NCBI GenBank assembly: GCA_913045625.1
Contig: CAJWPE010000009.1
Coordinates: 1-39,120, forward strand
Direction of reading: 5' to 3'
From: an uncultured Chloroflexota bacterium
GTDB taxonomy: Bacteria; Chloroflexota; Dehalococcoidia; Lucifugimonadales; UBA826
DNA: 39,120 nt
In this document: piece by piece, positions 8,253 to 18,227 of the stretch
How positions within the stretch are numbered: position 1 is the first letter of the stretch
Layout of the letters: each line of letters opens with the position of its first letter
Notes under the pieces: model-generated
The model's input: only the letters and a program-made list of their open reading frames with translations
Databases searched by the model: none
Told to the model about the DNA's origin: nothing
Program-made: the position numbers and the translations under genes

Positions 8253-8894
8253 CTAGATTTTATTTAGCAATATAACTTTTCTTTCAGGTGGCAAATTAGT
8301 ATCTGTTACATTTAGCCTGTTCTGAGGTTGAATTTCACTACCGCCCAGTTCTGATATAAAGGCTTCTTTTGTGGTTCCAGATTCTTCAGAGCTTATATAA
8401 TCATTAGTGGTAATAGGAATAATAATTCTAGGTTGAAGAGAAGTAATTAATTCTTGCAAATTGGAATTATTAAATGGGATTTGATCAGGCATAGGTAATA
8501 ATAAAACATGAGGTTTACCTATTTGGTCAAATTGTGCAGGAGTTAATTTTTGTTTTAAGTTTCCTATATGACAAATAAGTAATCCTTCTACTTTAATACT
8601 GTAAATTGTGTTGAGGGCCTCATTTTGCGTATTATCTTCAGATTGTACCCCTGAACCTATCCCAGTTATGTAAAAATGCTTAATTTCGTACTCACCAGGA
8701 CCTGAAATAATTTTAGGTGTTCCTTTTACTACAGAAACATTTGAATGTTTAGAATCTTCATTACTTACAGTGACAATATCTGCTTTGGGGGAATTAAAAA
8801 ATTCTCCATCTGAGTTATCGAAAGGGTCTGTAATTAGAATGATGTCTCTGCTGTTGATTGAAATAGAAGAGTGTCCGAGCCAGTTAATTTCCAT
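8253..8894 (-). CDS. Metallo-beta-lactamase-fold protein with degenerate metal site
   Basis: The 213 residues match the UlaG-like MBL fold family (COG2220, Lactamase_B_3): MEINWLGHSSI at the N-terminus, 'TDPF', 'ISGPGEYEIKHFYITGI' in the middle and a 'CHIGNL' strand. The usual HxHxDH metal motif is replaced by SNEDSKH (44-50), keeping only the last His, and the later Asp position is Asn in HIGN. The enzyme may be inactive or bind metal differently. Start ATG at 8894 has only a weak GGA upstream. A TATACT box about 25 bases before it could be its promoter, divergent from ffh. Its stop lies five bases from that of the convergent membrane-anchored protein gene. Function unknown. Confidence 0.8.
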   Translation of the reverse strand: MEINWLGHSSISINSRDIILITDPFDNSDGEFFNSPKADIVTVSNEDSKHSNVSVVKGTPKIISGPGEYEIKHFYITGIGSGVQSEDNTQNEALNTIYSIKVEGLLICHIGNLKQKLTPAQFDQIGKPHVLLLPMPDQIPFNNSNLQELITSLQPRIIIPITTNDYISSEESGTTKEAFISELGGSEIQPQNRLNVTDTNLPPERKVILLNKI

Positions 8895-9010
8895 ATTAAA
8901 TCCGTTTTTTTAAGTAATTCGAGTATACCAATCACTTCTATGAATCTACAAGCTAATTATTACGCATTTAATGTAGAAGGTAATAAAGATTAATAGTATT
9001 CTATTTAATT

Positions 9011-10366
9011 ATGTTTGAATCACTTACAGAAAAATTAAATTCGACTTTTGAGAAACTAAGAAATAAAGGTAAATTAACAGAAAAAGATGTTGATGATGCT
9101 TTAAGAGAAATTAGATTAGCGTTATTGGAAGCTGATGTAAATTTTAAAGTTGCTAGGTCTTTTGTTTCTACTATTAAAGAAAAAGTAATAGGTGATGAAG
9201 TATTATCTACTATTTCAGCTGGTCAACATGTGATCAAAACTGCACATGAAGAACTCATACACACATTAGGTGAAACATCTTCCAAATTATTAATTTCTGA
9301 TACTAAGCCATCAGTTGTAATGATGGTAGGTTTGAATGGCTCTGGAAAAACTACAACATCCTCTAAATTAGCGGCGTATTTGAAAAAATCAGGTCATTTA
9401 ACGACTTTAGTAGGTGCTGACATTCATCGACCTGCAGCAATTGATCAATTACGGACTTTATCTGCTCAGATTGACGTTCCAATGTTTGAATATGGAACAT
9501 CAATTTCTGCTCCTGAAGTAGCTGAAAAAGGTGTACATGATAGTAAAAATCTTAATGCTAGCTACACAATTGTAGATACTGCGGGTAGATTTCAAATTGA
9601 TCAGACTCTAATGACTGAAATCAAAGAAATTTATCAACGAATTGATCCTGTTGAAGTCTTATTAGTAGTAGATGCTATGACTGGACAAGAGGCAGTGAAT
9701 GTAGCTACAGAATTTAATGAATACATTGGTATTACAGGGCTGGTGCTTACAAAAATGGATGGTGATGCTAGAGGAGGTGCAGCCTTATCTATTACTTCTG
9801 TAACTGGAATTCCGGTGAAATATATTGGGATGGGTGAATCTTATGATGCATTGGAAATTTTTTATCCAGAAAGATTAGCTGATCGGATTTTAGGAATGGG
9901 TGATGTTGTTACACTTGTTGAGAAAGCTAAATCTCAATTTGATGAAACGCAAACAGCAGAATTAGAAAAAAAAATAAGAAATGAAACATTTGATTTACAA
10001 GATTTTTTATCACAGATGCAAGCCGTTCAGAATATGGGTCCAATGGGACAAATGTTGGATATGATTCCAGGTTTTTCACAAATGAAGGGTAAATTGAATT
10101 CTGATCAATTGGATGGTTCTCATTTGACTAAATCTGAAGCAATTATTCTTTCTATGACTCCAATAGAGAGACAAAAACCAGAACTAATTGGAGGAAGTAG
10201 ACGCAAAAGAATTGCACAAGGAAGCGGTACTACTGCTCAAGATGTAAATCAGTTATTGAATCAATTTAAGCAAGTGAAAAAAATGATGAAAGCTATGGCT
10301 TCTCCTGGTGGACAGAAAAAAATGATGAGAATGATGTCTCAAAAAGGAAATAAGATCGGCTTTTAA
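9011..10366 (+). CDS. ffh: Signal recognition particle protein Ffh
   Basis: GTPase that, with SRP RNA, targets nascent membrane proteins to FtsY and the translocon. The 451 residues contain the N helical domain (1 to about 90), the GTPase domain with GLNGSGKTTT (G1, from about 107), DTAGRF (G3) and TKMDGDARGG (G4 and after), and the Met-rich M domain (about 325-451) with GPMGQMLDMIPG and a KKMMKAM / KKMMRMM tail. No SD precedes the ATG. TATTCT eight bases upstream could be the -10 of a leaderless promoter. The SRP RNA gene is not in the window. Confidence 0.97.
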   Translation: MFESLTEKLNSTFEKLRNKGKLTEKDVDDALREIRLALLEADVNFKVARSFVSTIKEKVIGDEVLSTISAGQHVIKTAHEELIHTLGETSSKLLISDTKPSVVMMVGLNGSGKTTTSSKLAAYLKKSGHLTTLVGADIHRPAAIDQLRTLSAQIDVPMFEYGTSISAPEVAEKGVHDSKNLNASYTIVDTAGRFQIDQTLMTEIKEIYQRIDPVEVLLVVDAMTGQEAVNVATEFNEYIGITGLVLTKMDGDARGGAALSITSVTGIPVKYIGMGESYDALEIFYPERLADRILGMGDVVTLVEKAKSQFDETQTAELEKKIRNETFDLQDFLSQMQAVQNMGPMGQMLDMIPGFSQMKGKLNSDQLDGSHLTKSEAIILSMTPIERQKPELIGGSRRKRIAQGSGTTAQDVNQLLNQFKQVKKMMKAMASPGGQKKMMRMMSQKGNKIGF

Positions 10367-10385
10367 GTAGCGAAAATAGTCGCTG

Positions 10386-10394
10386 TGATATAAT
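10386..10394 (+). promoter_or_regulatory. Extended -10 promoter of rny
   Basis: TG-A-TATAAT (10386-10394) is a perfect extended -10 element in the 85-base gap between ffh and rny, with no good -35. Transcription would start near 10401, giving a leader of about 50 bases. A small inverted repeat, AGCGA/TCGCT (10369-10384), sits just upstream without a T-run, so it is not a convincing terminator. Confidence 0.55.
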
Positions 10395-10451
10395 GAAGAA
10401 AATTTTTTCATATTTTTGAAATTATTAACAACTGAATATTGGAGGAATCGC

Positions 10452-11978
10452 GTGGATATTTTATTTTTAGCGATAGCCGTCCTAATCAGTTTAATTGTTG
10501 GCTTAAGTTTAGGTTTATTAATCAAGCGTCTGATTACACTTCGTAACAATTCTGTAGCTCAGACACAAGCTGAAAAGATTTTAGAAGAAGCTAAGGAGAA
10601 ACAAAGGGCTATAATTCTTGAAGCAAAAGAAGAATCTCTTCAAAATAGAAGAGAAACTGAAAATGAGCTTAAGGAAAGAAGATCAGAAGTTAGGCGTAAT
10701 GAGAGAAGAATAGCTAGAAGAGATGAAAATTCAGATAAAAGGTCTGTTAACTTAGAAAAACGTGAAAAACGAGTAAATGAACGTGAATCTGAGATTGATT
10801 CCCTTAAGACGGATTTAGATAACTTAGCTGAAAAGCAAAATCAACAATTAGAAACTGTAGCTGAACTATCCATGGATGAGGCAAAAGACATCATCATGAA
10901 TAGAGCAGAGGACGATATCAAACATGATCTCGCAGTAAGATATAAAGACTTTGAAGATACTGCAAAAAGTGAAGCCAATGATAAGGCTCGAATGGTTTTG
11001 GGTCAGGCAATGCAAAGGTTAGCTTCAGATGTTGTGTCTGAGTCTACTGTTAGTACTGTCGAAATCCCCAGTGATGATATGAAAGGTAGATTGATAGGTA
11101 GAGAAGGACGAAACATTCGATCTATTGAAAAAGCTACAGGTGTAGATTTAATTATTGATGACACACCTCAGGCTATTACTATTTCATGTTTTGATCCTGT
11201 TAGAAGAGAGATTGCAAAATTAGCTCTTACTAAATTGGTCGCTGATGGCCGAATACATCCTGCCAGAATAGAAGAAATGGTAAACAAGTCTACTGAAGAA
11301 ATAGATGAAATCATTTGGAAAAGTGGCGAATCGGCTGTTTTAGAGGCTGATGTAAGAGGATTACATCCTGAACTCATTAAATTACTTGGAAGATTAAAGT
11401 ATAGATATAGTTATGGAAGTAATGTGTTGATGCATTCATTAGAAACATCTCACTTGGCAGGAATGCTTGCAGCTGAAATTGGTGCAAATGTGAAAACAGC
11501 AAAATTAGGTGGTTTATTACATGACGTTGGAAAAGCAATGACTCATGAAATAGAGGGGCCTCATGCTGAAATTGGTGCTGATTTTGCTAAGAAGTACAAA
11601 ATTTCTCATCGTGTAATTACTTGTATTGCTGAGCATCATGATGATGAGATGAGTAGTACTGAGTCTTTTGTGGTTGCTGCAGCTGATGCACTAAGTGCAG
11701 CTAGACCAGGTTCAAGAAGAGATACTGTTGAAAATTATGCTAAACGAATGGAAGAATTAGAAGAAGTAGCAGGAAGTTTTGAAGGTGTGGACAAGTGTTT
11801 TGCTATTCAAGCTGGTAGAGAAGTGAGAATTATGGTTGAACCAGATTCTATGGATGATGTTAAATCTGCTGGATTAGCTAGAGATATAGTGAAAAATATT
11901 GAAGATAAGCTTGCATATCCTGGTCAAATAAAGGTAGTGGTTATTAGAGAAAAACGATCTGTAGAATACGCAAGATAA
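10452..11978 (+). CDS. rny: Ribonuclease Y
   Basis: Membrane-anchored endoribonuclease that starts mRNA decay. I place the start at GTG 10452 because GGAGGA (10441-10446) lies five bases before it; an in-frame TTG at 10416 has no such site. The product is then 508 residues, typical for the family. It has an N-terminal membrane helix (about 3-26), a long charged coiled coil (about 35-185), a KH domain with GRLIGREGRNIRSIE near 212-226, and an HD domain with the HD pair at 357-358 (GGLLHDVGKA) and a second AEHHDD motif. The C-terminal domain is complete. plsY follows after 24 bases. Confidence 0.97.
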   Translation: MDILFLAIAVLISLIVGLSLGLLIKRLITLRNNSVAQTQAEKILEEAKEKQRAIILEAKEESLQNRRETENELKERRSEVRRNERRIARRDENSDKRSVNLEKREKRVNERESEIDSLKTDLDNLAEKQNQQLETVAELSMDEAKDIIMNRAEDDIKHDLAVRYKDFEDTAKSEANDKARMVLGQAMQRLASDVVSESTVSTVEIPSDDMKGRLIGREGRNIRSIEKATGVDLIIDDTPQAITISCFDPVRREIAKLALTKLVADGRIHPARIEEMVNKSTEEIDEIIWKSGESAVLEADVRGLHPELIKLLGRLKYRYSYGSNVLMHSLETSHLAGMLAAEIGANVKTAKLGGLLHDVGKAMTHEIEGPHAEIGADFAKKYKISHRVITCIAEHHDDEMSSTESFVVAAADALSAARPGSRRDTVENYAKRMEELEEVAGSFEGVDKCFAIQAGREVRIMVEPDSMDDVKSAGLARDIVKNIEDKLAYPGQIKVVVIREKRSVEYAR

Positions 11979-12002
11979 TATAGATAATTCAAATTAAATA
12001 TT

Positions 12003-12656
12003 ATGACATTTGTAGTTATATTGGTTTACTTGTTTGCTTCTATACCAGTAGGGTACATTTTTTCAAAATGGTTTAACAAAATTGATATTTTGAAAACTGG
12101 GTCCAAAAATTCTGGGGCAGCTAATGTTATTTCTAATGTTGGGTCATTATGGGGATATAGTGTTGGAATAATTGATCTTATAATTAAGGGATATTTTTGT
12201 ACATTATTGTTCCAGAGACTCGATTTTTCTGAGATATATTTTTATTTTTCTGTTATAGCACTGATTCTTGGTCATAACTGGTCTGTGTTCCTTATTTTTA
12301 AGGGAGGACGAGGAGTATTAACATCAATCGGTGTGTTTTGTGGATTAGGTTTATATTTTGAGGTATTAATTCTATTTTTTTTATTAGCTTTAGTGGGCAG
12401 ACTTCTTATTTATAAAGACAGCGCATTTTGGACATTAATTGCTATTATTACTTTGCCAGTTTTAATGATAGGTTTTGAGAGAGAATTAAATGTATTTTTT
12501 ATAGTTATAACTATTCTGTTTCTTGTGATCCTAAAAAGGATTTTATCTAATTCCCCTTTATCTATGCTGTCACATTTCCCTTATACTTTTATTAATAGAA
12601 TTATTTGGGATCGTGACATTTTCAATAAAGAAAAATGGCTAGAACAGAAACTTTAG
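12003..12656 (+). CDS. plsY: Glycerol-3-phosphate acyltransferase PlsY-like
   Basis: Integral membrane enzyme that transfers an acyl group from acyl phosphate to glycerol 3-phosphate, the first step of phospholipid synthesis. The 217 residues contain the three PlsY loops: TGSKNSGAANV (32-42, a variant of the GSGNxGATN motif), DLIIKG (58-63) and GHNWSVFLIFKGGRG (90-104). About five hydrophobic segments match the fold. The changes in the first loop (Ser-Gly to Ser-Lys, Thr to Ala) make it a divergent member but the pattern is clear. No SD precedes the ATG 24 bases after rny, so it probably depends on the rny transcript. Confidence 0.88.
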   Translation: MTFVVILVYLFASIPVGYIFSKWFNKIDILKTGSKNSGAANVISNVGSLWGYSVGIIDLIIKGYFCTLLFQRLDFSEIYFYFSVIALILGHNWSVFLIFKGGRGVLTSIGVFCGLGLYFEVLILFFLLALVGRLLIYKDSAFWTLIAIITLPVLMIGFERELNVFFIVITILFLVILKRILSNSPLSMLSHFPYTFINRIIWDRDIFNKEKWLEQKL

Positions 12657-12659
12657 CAC

Positions 12660-12665
12660 TATAAT
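12660..12665 (+). promoter_or_regulatory. Possible -10 box for aspS
   Basis: TATAAT at 12660-12665, directly after the plsY stop and about 35 bases before the aspS start. No convincing -35 was found. aspS could also be read through from rny-plsY. Confidence 0.35.
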
Positions 12666-12699
12666 AATTTATCGAAAATGATCATATGGAGAGTTTGAT

Positions 12700-14496
12700 T
12701 TGTTAAAGACAATAAATTGTGGAGAAATTAGATCTAGTAATGTATCCCAACTAATTTCAGTTGCTGGATGGGTTCACCGCAGACGTGACCATGGGAATTT
12801 AATTTTTATTGATTTAAGAGATCGATCTGGAGTGGTTCAAATTGTTTTTAATCCTGAAATTTCTCATGGGGCTCATGCAATAGCTGAATCCCTACGAAAT
12901 GAATGGGTAATTCAAGTAAAAGGGACTGTATTGTCTCGTGATAATCAGGCAGTGAACCCAGAATTGTCTACTGGTGAAATTGAAATTTTTGCTGATGAAA
13001 TCACAGTACTTAATGAATCTTTTACACCGCCATTTTATGTAAATGAAGAAAGTGATGTAGATGAAAATTTACGTTTGAAATTTCGATATGTTGATTTACG
13101 TAGGGAAGGAATGAAAAATGCATTAATCATTCGCCACAAAGTAGTTAAATATATTCGAGACTTTTTGGACTCAGAGGAATTTATAGAAATTGAAACCCCG
13201 ATTCTAATCAAAAGTACTCCGGAAGGAGCACGAGATCATGTTGTGCCTAGTCGATTGTATCCAGGAACTTTTTATGCACTTCCTCAATCACCCCAACAAT
13301 TAAAACAGTTGCTAATGGTTGGTGGAATAGAAAAATATTTCCAAATAGCTAGATGTTTTCGAGATGAAGATTCCCGATCTGACAGGCAACCAGAATTTAC
13401 TCAACTTGACTTAGAAATGAGTTTTGTTTCTCAGGAAGATGTATTGAGATTAACTGAAAAGTTATTTTCTCAAATGATTAATGAAATTTTACCTGAAAAG
13501 AATATTCCTTCTCCTTTTCCTCGAATCACTCATAAAGAAGCTATGGATTCATATGGGATAGATAGACCTGATTTGCGATTTGGTATGAAAATGCATGATT
13601 TATCAGACACTTTTAAAACTCTAGATTTTCAAGTTTTTCAAAATGTAATTTCGTCTAATGGGATCATCAAAGGATTTAGTGTTCCCCAAGCTTTTGAATT
13701 TACAAGAAAGGAAATTGACGATTTGACTGAATTTGTTAAATCTAGGGGCGCAAGTGGATTGATTTCTATAGCTATTGATCCTAAATCTGAATCGATTGCA
13801 GATTTTGAAATGGATCAAATTAAATCTAATATTTTAAGATTTTTAGATAAAGATCATATTCAATCAGTATTACATATCACTGATTCTAATCCTGGAGATC
13901 TAGTGTTTATTATTGCGGGAGATGTTGACTCAACTAATGCTTCATTGGCAGCATTAAGACATCTGATGGGCGAGAAAATGAATTTAATTGATCCTAATGA
14001 TCTAGCTTTGGCATTTGTAACAGATTTTCCTCTTTTTGACTGGGATAAAGAAGAAAAAAGATGGAAAGCATCTCATCATGCGTTTTGTTTGCCTAAAGAT
14101 GGTTATTCAGAGTTTCTAGATTCAGATCCGGGCAAAGTCATAGCCCAATCTTATGATTTGATTTGTAATGGGCTAGAAATGGCTAGTGGATCGATTAGAG
14201 TACATCATAGAAGCCTTCAAGAGAAGATTTTTCAAGTATTGGGATACTCTATTGAAGACGTCTCTGAAAGATTCTCACAATTACTTGATGCTTTAGAATA
14301 TGGAGCTCCACCACATGGTGGAATTGCACCAGGAATAGACAGATTGGTTATGGTACTGTTGGGGAAAGATTCGATTAGAGATGTAATTGCTTTTCCAAAG
14401 ACTCAAAGCCAAATGGACCCATTGTTTGGTGCGCCTTCAAAAATTGAAGACGATCAACTTAGAGAATTAAATATAGCTTTAATTAATGAAGATTAA
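12700..14496 (+). CDS. aspS: Aspartyl-tRNA synthetase
   Basis: Charges tRNA-Asp. The 598 residues are the bacterial form: N-terminal OB-fold anticodon-binding domain ([19 protein letters not shown]), class II catalytic core with motif 2 [14 protein letters not shown] near residue 220, the bacterial GAD insertion (about 290-420) and motif 3 [10 protein letters not shown] near 540-550. The start is TTG at 12700, supported by GGAGAG (12688-12693) six bases upstream and by the fit of the N-terminus to the family. Its stop codon overlaps that of the convergent clpX (14493-14496), with no space for a terminator. Whether it also charges tRNA-Asn cannot be told from here. Confidence 0.97.
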   Translation: MLKTINCGEIRSSNVSQLISVAGWVHRRRDHGNLIFIDLRDRSGVVQIVFNPEISHGAHAIAESLRNEWVIQVKGTVLSRDNQAVNPELSTGEIEIFADEITVLNESFTPPFYVNEESDVDENLRLKFRYVDLRREGMKNALIIRHKVVKYIRDFLDSEEFIEIETPILIKSTPEGARDHVVPSRLYPGTFYALPQSPQQLKQLLMVGGIEKYFQIARCFRDEDSRSDRQPEFTQLDLEMSFVSQEDVLRLTEKLFSQMINEILPEKNIPSPFPRITHKEAMDSYGIDRPDLRFGMKMHDLSDTFKTLDFQVFQNVISSNGIIKGFSVPQAFEFTRKEIDDLTEFVKSRGASGLISIAIDPKSESIADFEMDQIKSNILRFLDKDHIQSVLHITDSNPGDLVFIIAGDVDSTNASLAALRHLMGEKMNLIDPNDLALAFVTDFPLFDWDKEEKRWKASHHAFCLPKDGYSEFLDSDPGKVIAQSYDLICNGLEMASGSIRVHHRSLQEKIFQVLGYSIEDVSERFSQLLDALEYGAPPHGGIAPGIDRLVMVLLGKDSIRDVIAFPKTQSQMDPLFGAPSKIEDDQLRELNIALINED

Positions 14497-15788
14497 GAAG
14501 CTGATTTGATTTGTATATTTTGAATATCTACTATCTCACCGTTATTTAATTCAACAATTTTAATAGGTTCATTTCCTAAAATTGAATCAGCATCTACTAA
14601 GCATGAAAATTTGCCTTTTAGGCTAGGAAGTTCATACATAGTGTCTAGTAATGTTTTTTCTAGAATTGATCTTAATCCTCTTGCGCCTGTATTTTGTTCG
14701 ATCGCTTTTTCTGCAGCAGCTTCTAATGCTGAAGATGTGAATTCTAAAGAAACCTCATCCATTTCAAAAAGTGCTTGATATTGTTTGATAAATGCGTTTT
14801 TAGGTTCAGTTAACACTTTAATTAGATCATCTTTTAGTAATTCATCTAATGTTACGGGGACTGGCAGTCTTCCCACAAATTCTGGTATGAACCCATATTC
14901 GACTAGATCGTCAGAATTAATGTGGTGCCTGATGTCATTTTTATTATTTGATGAATTGGTATGATGTTCAGGTGATTTAAATCCTAATGTGAAATTGTCT
15001 TGTCGGACTCTTCGTTCAATTATTTCTGTCATTCCCTCAAATGCGCCGCCTACCATAAATAAAATATCATCAGTTTTGATTTGCATAAACTCTTGATGAG
15101 GATGTTTTCGTCCCCCTTGTGGAGGGACATTAGCTACACAACCTTCTATGATTTTTAATAATCCTTGTTGAACACCCTCTCCTGAAACATCTCTAGTGAT
15201 TGAGGGGTTAGGATTCTTTCTAGCTATTTTATCAATTTCATCTATATAAATAATTCCATGTTCTGCACGTTTTATGTCATTATCAGCAGATTGAATTAAT
15301 CTGAGTAAAATATTTTCTACATCTTCTCCAACATATCCTGCCTCTGTTAAAGAAGTAGCATCGGCTATTGCAAAAGGAACATCTAATATTTTTGCAAGTG
15401 TTTGTGCTAAGTGAGTTTTTCCTGATCCGGATGGGCCAAACATTAATATGTTAGCCTTTTGTAATTCAATTTCTGCATGATTTTGATTGTTTGACCATAC
15501 TCTTTTGTAATGGTTATACACTGCAACACTTAAAGTTTTCTTAGCTGCAGGTTGACCTATTACATATTCTTCAAGTCTTTCAAAGATATATTTTGGTGTA
15601 ATTCCTCTATCAAGAGGATTTAAAATAGTGTTGGGTTTTTCAGGATTTTCCTCTGAAATTATCTGTTCACATAATGTGACACATTCATCACATATGAATA
15701 CCTGGTCAGGGCCAGCTATTAATCTTTTTACTTGAGCCTGAGGTTTGTTACAAAAGGAACAGAAATAATCCGCATTGTGATTTGACAT
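14493..15788 (-). CDS. clpX: ATP-dependent Clp protease ATP-binding subunit ClpX
   Basis: AAA+ unfoldase that feeds substrates to ClpP. The 431 residues have the N-terminal C4 zinc-binding domain (Cys10, 13, 33 and 36), Walker A GPSGSGKT (118-125), Walker [11 protein letters not shown] (179-188) and the sensor 2 region [11 protein letters not shown] near the C-terminus. AGGA lies about eight bases before the ATG. The gene starts eight bases after the clpP stop and is the last gene of the tig-clpP-clpX operon. Confidence 0.98.
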   Translation of the reverse strand: MSNHNADYFCSFCNKPQAQVKRLIAGPDQVFICDECVTLCEQIISEENPEKPNTILNPLDRGITPKYIFERLEEYVIGQPAAKKTLSVAVYNHYKRVWSNNQNHAEIELQKANILMFGPSGSGKTHLAQTLAKILDVPFAIADATSLTEAGYVGEDVENILLRLIQSADNDIKRAEHGIIYIDEIDKIARKNPNPSITRDVSGEGVQQGLLKIIEGCVANVPPQGGRKHPHQEFMQIKTDDILFMVGGAFEGMTEIIERRVRQDNFTLGFKSPEHHTNSSNNKNDIRHHINSDDLVEYGFIPEFVGRLPVPVTLDELLKDDLIKVLTEPKNAFIKQYQALFEMDEVSLEFTSSALEAAAEKAIEQNTGARGLRSILEKTLLDTMYELPSLKGKFSCLVDADSILGNEPIKIVELNNGEIVDIQNIQIKSAS

Positions 15789-15796
15789 TGAAAATC

Positions 15797-16411
15797 CTAT
15801 TTTGAATCTGCATTGTGAGAGGACATCACAACGTCTATTAATCCATATTCTTGAGCTTGATCTGCACTCATATAGAAGTCTCTGTCAGAGTCTCTAGCAA
15901 TCTTTTCATAAGGTTGTTCTGTATGTTCAGACATGATTGTTCGAATTTTGTCTTGCATTCGAATTATTTCTCGAGCGGCAATTTCTATGTCTGATGCCTG
16001 TCCTTGGGCCCCTCCCAAGGCTTGGTGCATGTGAATGGTGGAGTTAGGTAGTGCAAATCTTTTTCCTGCTGCACCTCCGCAAAGCAAAACAGTTCCCATA
16101 CTTGCTGCCATTCCTACACATATAGTAGACACATTAGGCCTTATTAATTGCATTGTGTCATAAATAGCTAGTCCGGCAGTAATTACTCCTCCTGGAGAGT
16201 TAATATACAAATTAATATCTCGTTCAGGGTCTTCTCTGTCCAAAAATAACAATTGAGCAATTATAGCGTTGGCAACTTGATCATTTATTCCAGTACCTAA
16301 GAAGATGATTCTTTCTTTTAATAAAAGAGAGTAAATATCATATGTTCTTTCTCCTCGTGGATCTCTTTCAACCACGTAAGGGATGATGTTTTCAAAATTA
16401 TTGTCTATCAA
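15797..16411 (-). CDS. clpP: ATP-dependent Clp protease proteolytic subunit ClpP
   Basis: Serine protease subunit of ClpXP. I choose the TTG at 16411, one base after the tig stop, because AAGGAGA in the last tig codons lies at the right distance and the resulting 204 residues match the family; upstream in-frame ATG codons would overlap tig. The catalytic triad is intact: Ser104 in GMAASMG, His129 in HMHQALGG and Asp178 in DRDFYMS, with the family spacing of 25 between Ser and His. Translation is probably coupled to tig. Confidence 0.96.
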   Translation of the reverse strand: MIDNNFENIIPYVVERDPRGERTYDIYSLLLKERIIFLGTGINDQVANAIIAQLLFLDREDPERDINLYINSPGGVITAGLAIYDTMQLIRPNVSTICVGMAASMGTVLLCGGAAGKRFALPNSTIHMHQALGGAQGQASDIEIAAREIIRMQDKIRTIMSEHTEQPYEKIARDSDRDFYMSADQAQEYGLIDVVMSSHNADSK

Positions 16412-16412
16412 A

Positions 16413-17729
16413 TTATTCTCCTTCTGTTTCATCAATCGTTTCATCAGGTAAATCGGATTCTTTTCCTGATGCAATTTTTTCGAGCCTCTCAATTGTTTTA
16501 TCTGTTAATAGTGTTCTGAAAAGGTAGTTTCTCATTTCTTCACTTTGTGTTGAATCTGGAATTTCCCCATCTGAGTTTGAGAAAATTTCTTGCATTTTGA
16601 TCTCAATATCTTCGTCAGAAACTTCTATATTTTCTTCTTCAGCAATTTTAGATATTAAAAATGATCTTTTTATACGGCCTTCTGCTTCTTCTTGAGCTTC
16701 ATTTTGTAACTCTTCTTCAGTTTTACCTATTGATTGAAGATAATCTTGTAAAGCCATATTGGCCTGGGTAACCATTTGGGTGTGTTGTTGGATGATATTT
16801 TCAGATTCGTTTTGAATTAACAATGGTGGAACTGAGATATTAGCTTCATTGATTACAGATTCTATTATTTTTTCTCTAAAATCAAAATTACTTTGTTGTT
16901 CAGATTCTGTTTGTATTCCTGTTTGAATTTCTTCTTTTAATTCCTCTAATGTTTCGTACCCTTCACCAATTCCCTTTGCAAATTCATCATTTAGTTCTGG
17001 AAGAACTCTATGCTTAACATCTTTGACCAATACTTCACAAGAGATTGTTTGTCCTGCTAATTTGGAGTCGTTGAAATCATCATTAATTTCTAAGTTGAAG
17101 GAATTCTGAGTATCTACTTTTAATCCTATTAATTTAGTAGAAAATCCTGGAAAAGGCCTACCTATTTCTTCATTGACTAAATATACAGCGTCAGACTCTT
17201 CAATTAGGATTTCTTCTGATAGAGAACATTTTATTTGAGCAGTAATCATATTTCCTTCTTCAATTTCTGATTCAAACGGTTCCCATGTAGCAATACTCAA
17301 TCTTAATTGTTCTAACCTTTCATCAATAGATTCTTCAGAAACTTCAATTTCTTCTTTTTCTATTCTTATATCTTTATATGAATTTAATTGGATTTCTGGT
17401 CTCAATGGAATAGTTGCATCAAACTTAATTGGATTAATTCCTTGTAGATCAATACTTGGTAATCCCACAGCATCTAATTCATTTTCTTGAATAGCTTTGA
17501 ATGTCATTTCAGGTAGCATTGAATCTATAATTTCATTAAGCAAGTAATCTTTGCCGTAAAATTGTTCTATTACAGATCTTGGTGCTTTTCCTTTCCTGAA
17601 ACCAGGAATGTTAGCTTTTTGAACTACTCGTTGATATGCACGATTTATGAAAGGGTCAATATCATTATCATCGAGTTCAACGTGTAAAATTGTTTGTCTT
17701 TCTTGAATTTCATCTTGTGAAATTTTCAA
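16413..17729 (-). CDS. tig: Trigger factor
   Basis: Ribosome-bound chaperone and peptidyl-prolyl isomerase. The 438 residues comprise the N-terminal ribosome-docking domain with the GFRKGKAP signature at 43-50, a degenerate FKBP-like domain (about 155-245, with [12 protein letters not shown]) and the helical C-terminal chaperone domain. It ends in an acidic tail. The start is TTG at 17729, preceded by AGGTGA. It heads the tig-clpP-clpX operon. A TGATATAAT extended -10 lies about 40 bases upstream (minus strand, 17767-17775). Confidence 0.96.
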   Translation of the reverse strand: MKISQDEIQERQTILHVELDDNDIDPFINRAYQRVVQKANIPGFRKGKAPRSVIEQFYGKDYLLNEIIDSMLPEMTFKAIQENELDAVGLPSIDLQGINPIKFDATIPLRPEIQLNSYKDIRIEKEEIEVSEESIDERLEQLRLSIATWEPFESEIEEGNMITAQIKCSLSEEILIEESDAVYLVNEEIGRPFPGFSTKLIGLKVDTQNSFNLEINDDFNDSKLAGQTISCEVLVKDVKHRVLPELNDEFAKGIGEGYETLEELKEEIQTGIQTESEQQSNFDFREKIIESVINEANISVPPLLIQNESENIIQQHTQMVTQANMALQDYLQSIGKTEEELQNEAQEEAEGRIKRSFLISKIAEEENIEVSDEDIEIKMQEIFSNSDGEIPDSTQSEEMRNYLFRTLLTDKTIERLEKIASGKESDLPDETIDETEGE

Positions 17730-17766
17730 TTTATCACCTAGCGATTATAAATTTAGAGCATTATCA

Positions 17767-17775
17767 ATTATATCA
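17767..17775 (-). promoter_or_regulatory. Extended -10 promoter of the tig-clpP-clpX operon
   Basis: Read on the minus strand, TG-A-TATAAT occupies 17775 to 17767, giving a predicted start near 17760 and a leader of about 30 bases before the tig TTG. A second TATAAT (17749-17744) lies closer, but its start point would cut the SD site. Confidence 0.5.
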
Positions 17776-17799
17776 TTAACAAATGATTTATTAAATTTC

Positions 17800-17829
17800 T
17801 TGACACTAATTGTTTTTTTACTTTACGAT
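17800..17829 (+). promoter_or_regulatory. Promoter of the small membrane protein / ccdA unit
   Basis: TTGACA (17800-17805), 18-base spacer and TACGAT (17824-17829). The start would be near 17836, 29 bases before the ATG at 17865. It is divergent from the tig promoter. Confidence 0.5.
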
Positions 17830-17864
17830 CAATCTATAGGTTTTTAAATCCATGTAGGTTACAT

Positions 17865-18224
17865 ATGCCTGAGAAATTTGAAGAAGAAATTGAAGAAATA
17901 TTAGGAAAAAATCAAGAAATTCCTTCAAAATTGTCTCGTAGCAACAAATCCTCACAAAAAAGTTTTATGGAAGAAATTAGCTTTTGGTTTCTAGATGCAA
18001 CCACCCGTAGATTGGGTCCATTTACTTTTATGCGACTAATTATAGGTATTGTTTTATCTGTCTTGTTTACTTTTATCACTCGAATATATTTGTTTAGCGT
18101 TTTAACTTTATTCTTTGCAACTATGATTTTTATTTTAGTTTCTGTTCCTAGAGTCAGAACAAATAGAATTGATAATCCCATTTCAATTAAATCTATATTA
18201 AAAATTTTTCGTTTTCAAAAATAG
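17865..18224 (+). CDS. Small two-helix membrane protein, unknown function
   Basis: Not recognised. The 119 residues start with an acidic, coiled segment (PEKFEEEIEEIL) and a basic/Ser-rich stretch, then two adjacent hydrophobic helices at about 55-72 and 75-95, and end in a basic tail. This suggests an inner-membrane protein with both ends in the cytoplasm. The ATG at 17865 has only a weak AGGT upstream. The stop is three bases before the CcdA-like gene, so the two are almost certainly co-transcribed and probably translationally coupled. A role in redox or cytochrome assembly is guilt by association only. Confidence 0.7.
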   Translation: MPEKFEEEIEEILGKNQEIPSKLSRSNKSSQKSFMEEISFWFLDATTRRLGPFTFMRLIIGIVLSVLFTFITRIYLFSVLTLFFATMIFILVSVPRVRTNRIDNPISIKSILKIFRFQK

Positions 18225-18227
18225 ATT

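Noticed and set aside
10369-10384. AGCGA/TCGCT hairpin after ffh as a terminator
   Set aside because: Only five pairs and no T-run; it lies directly before the rny -10 element and may be incidental.
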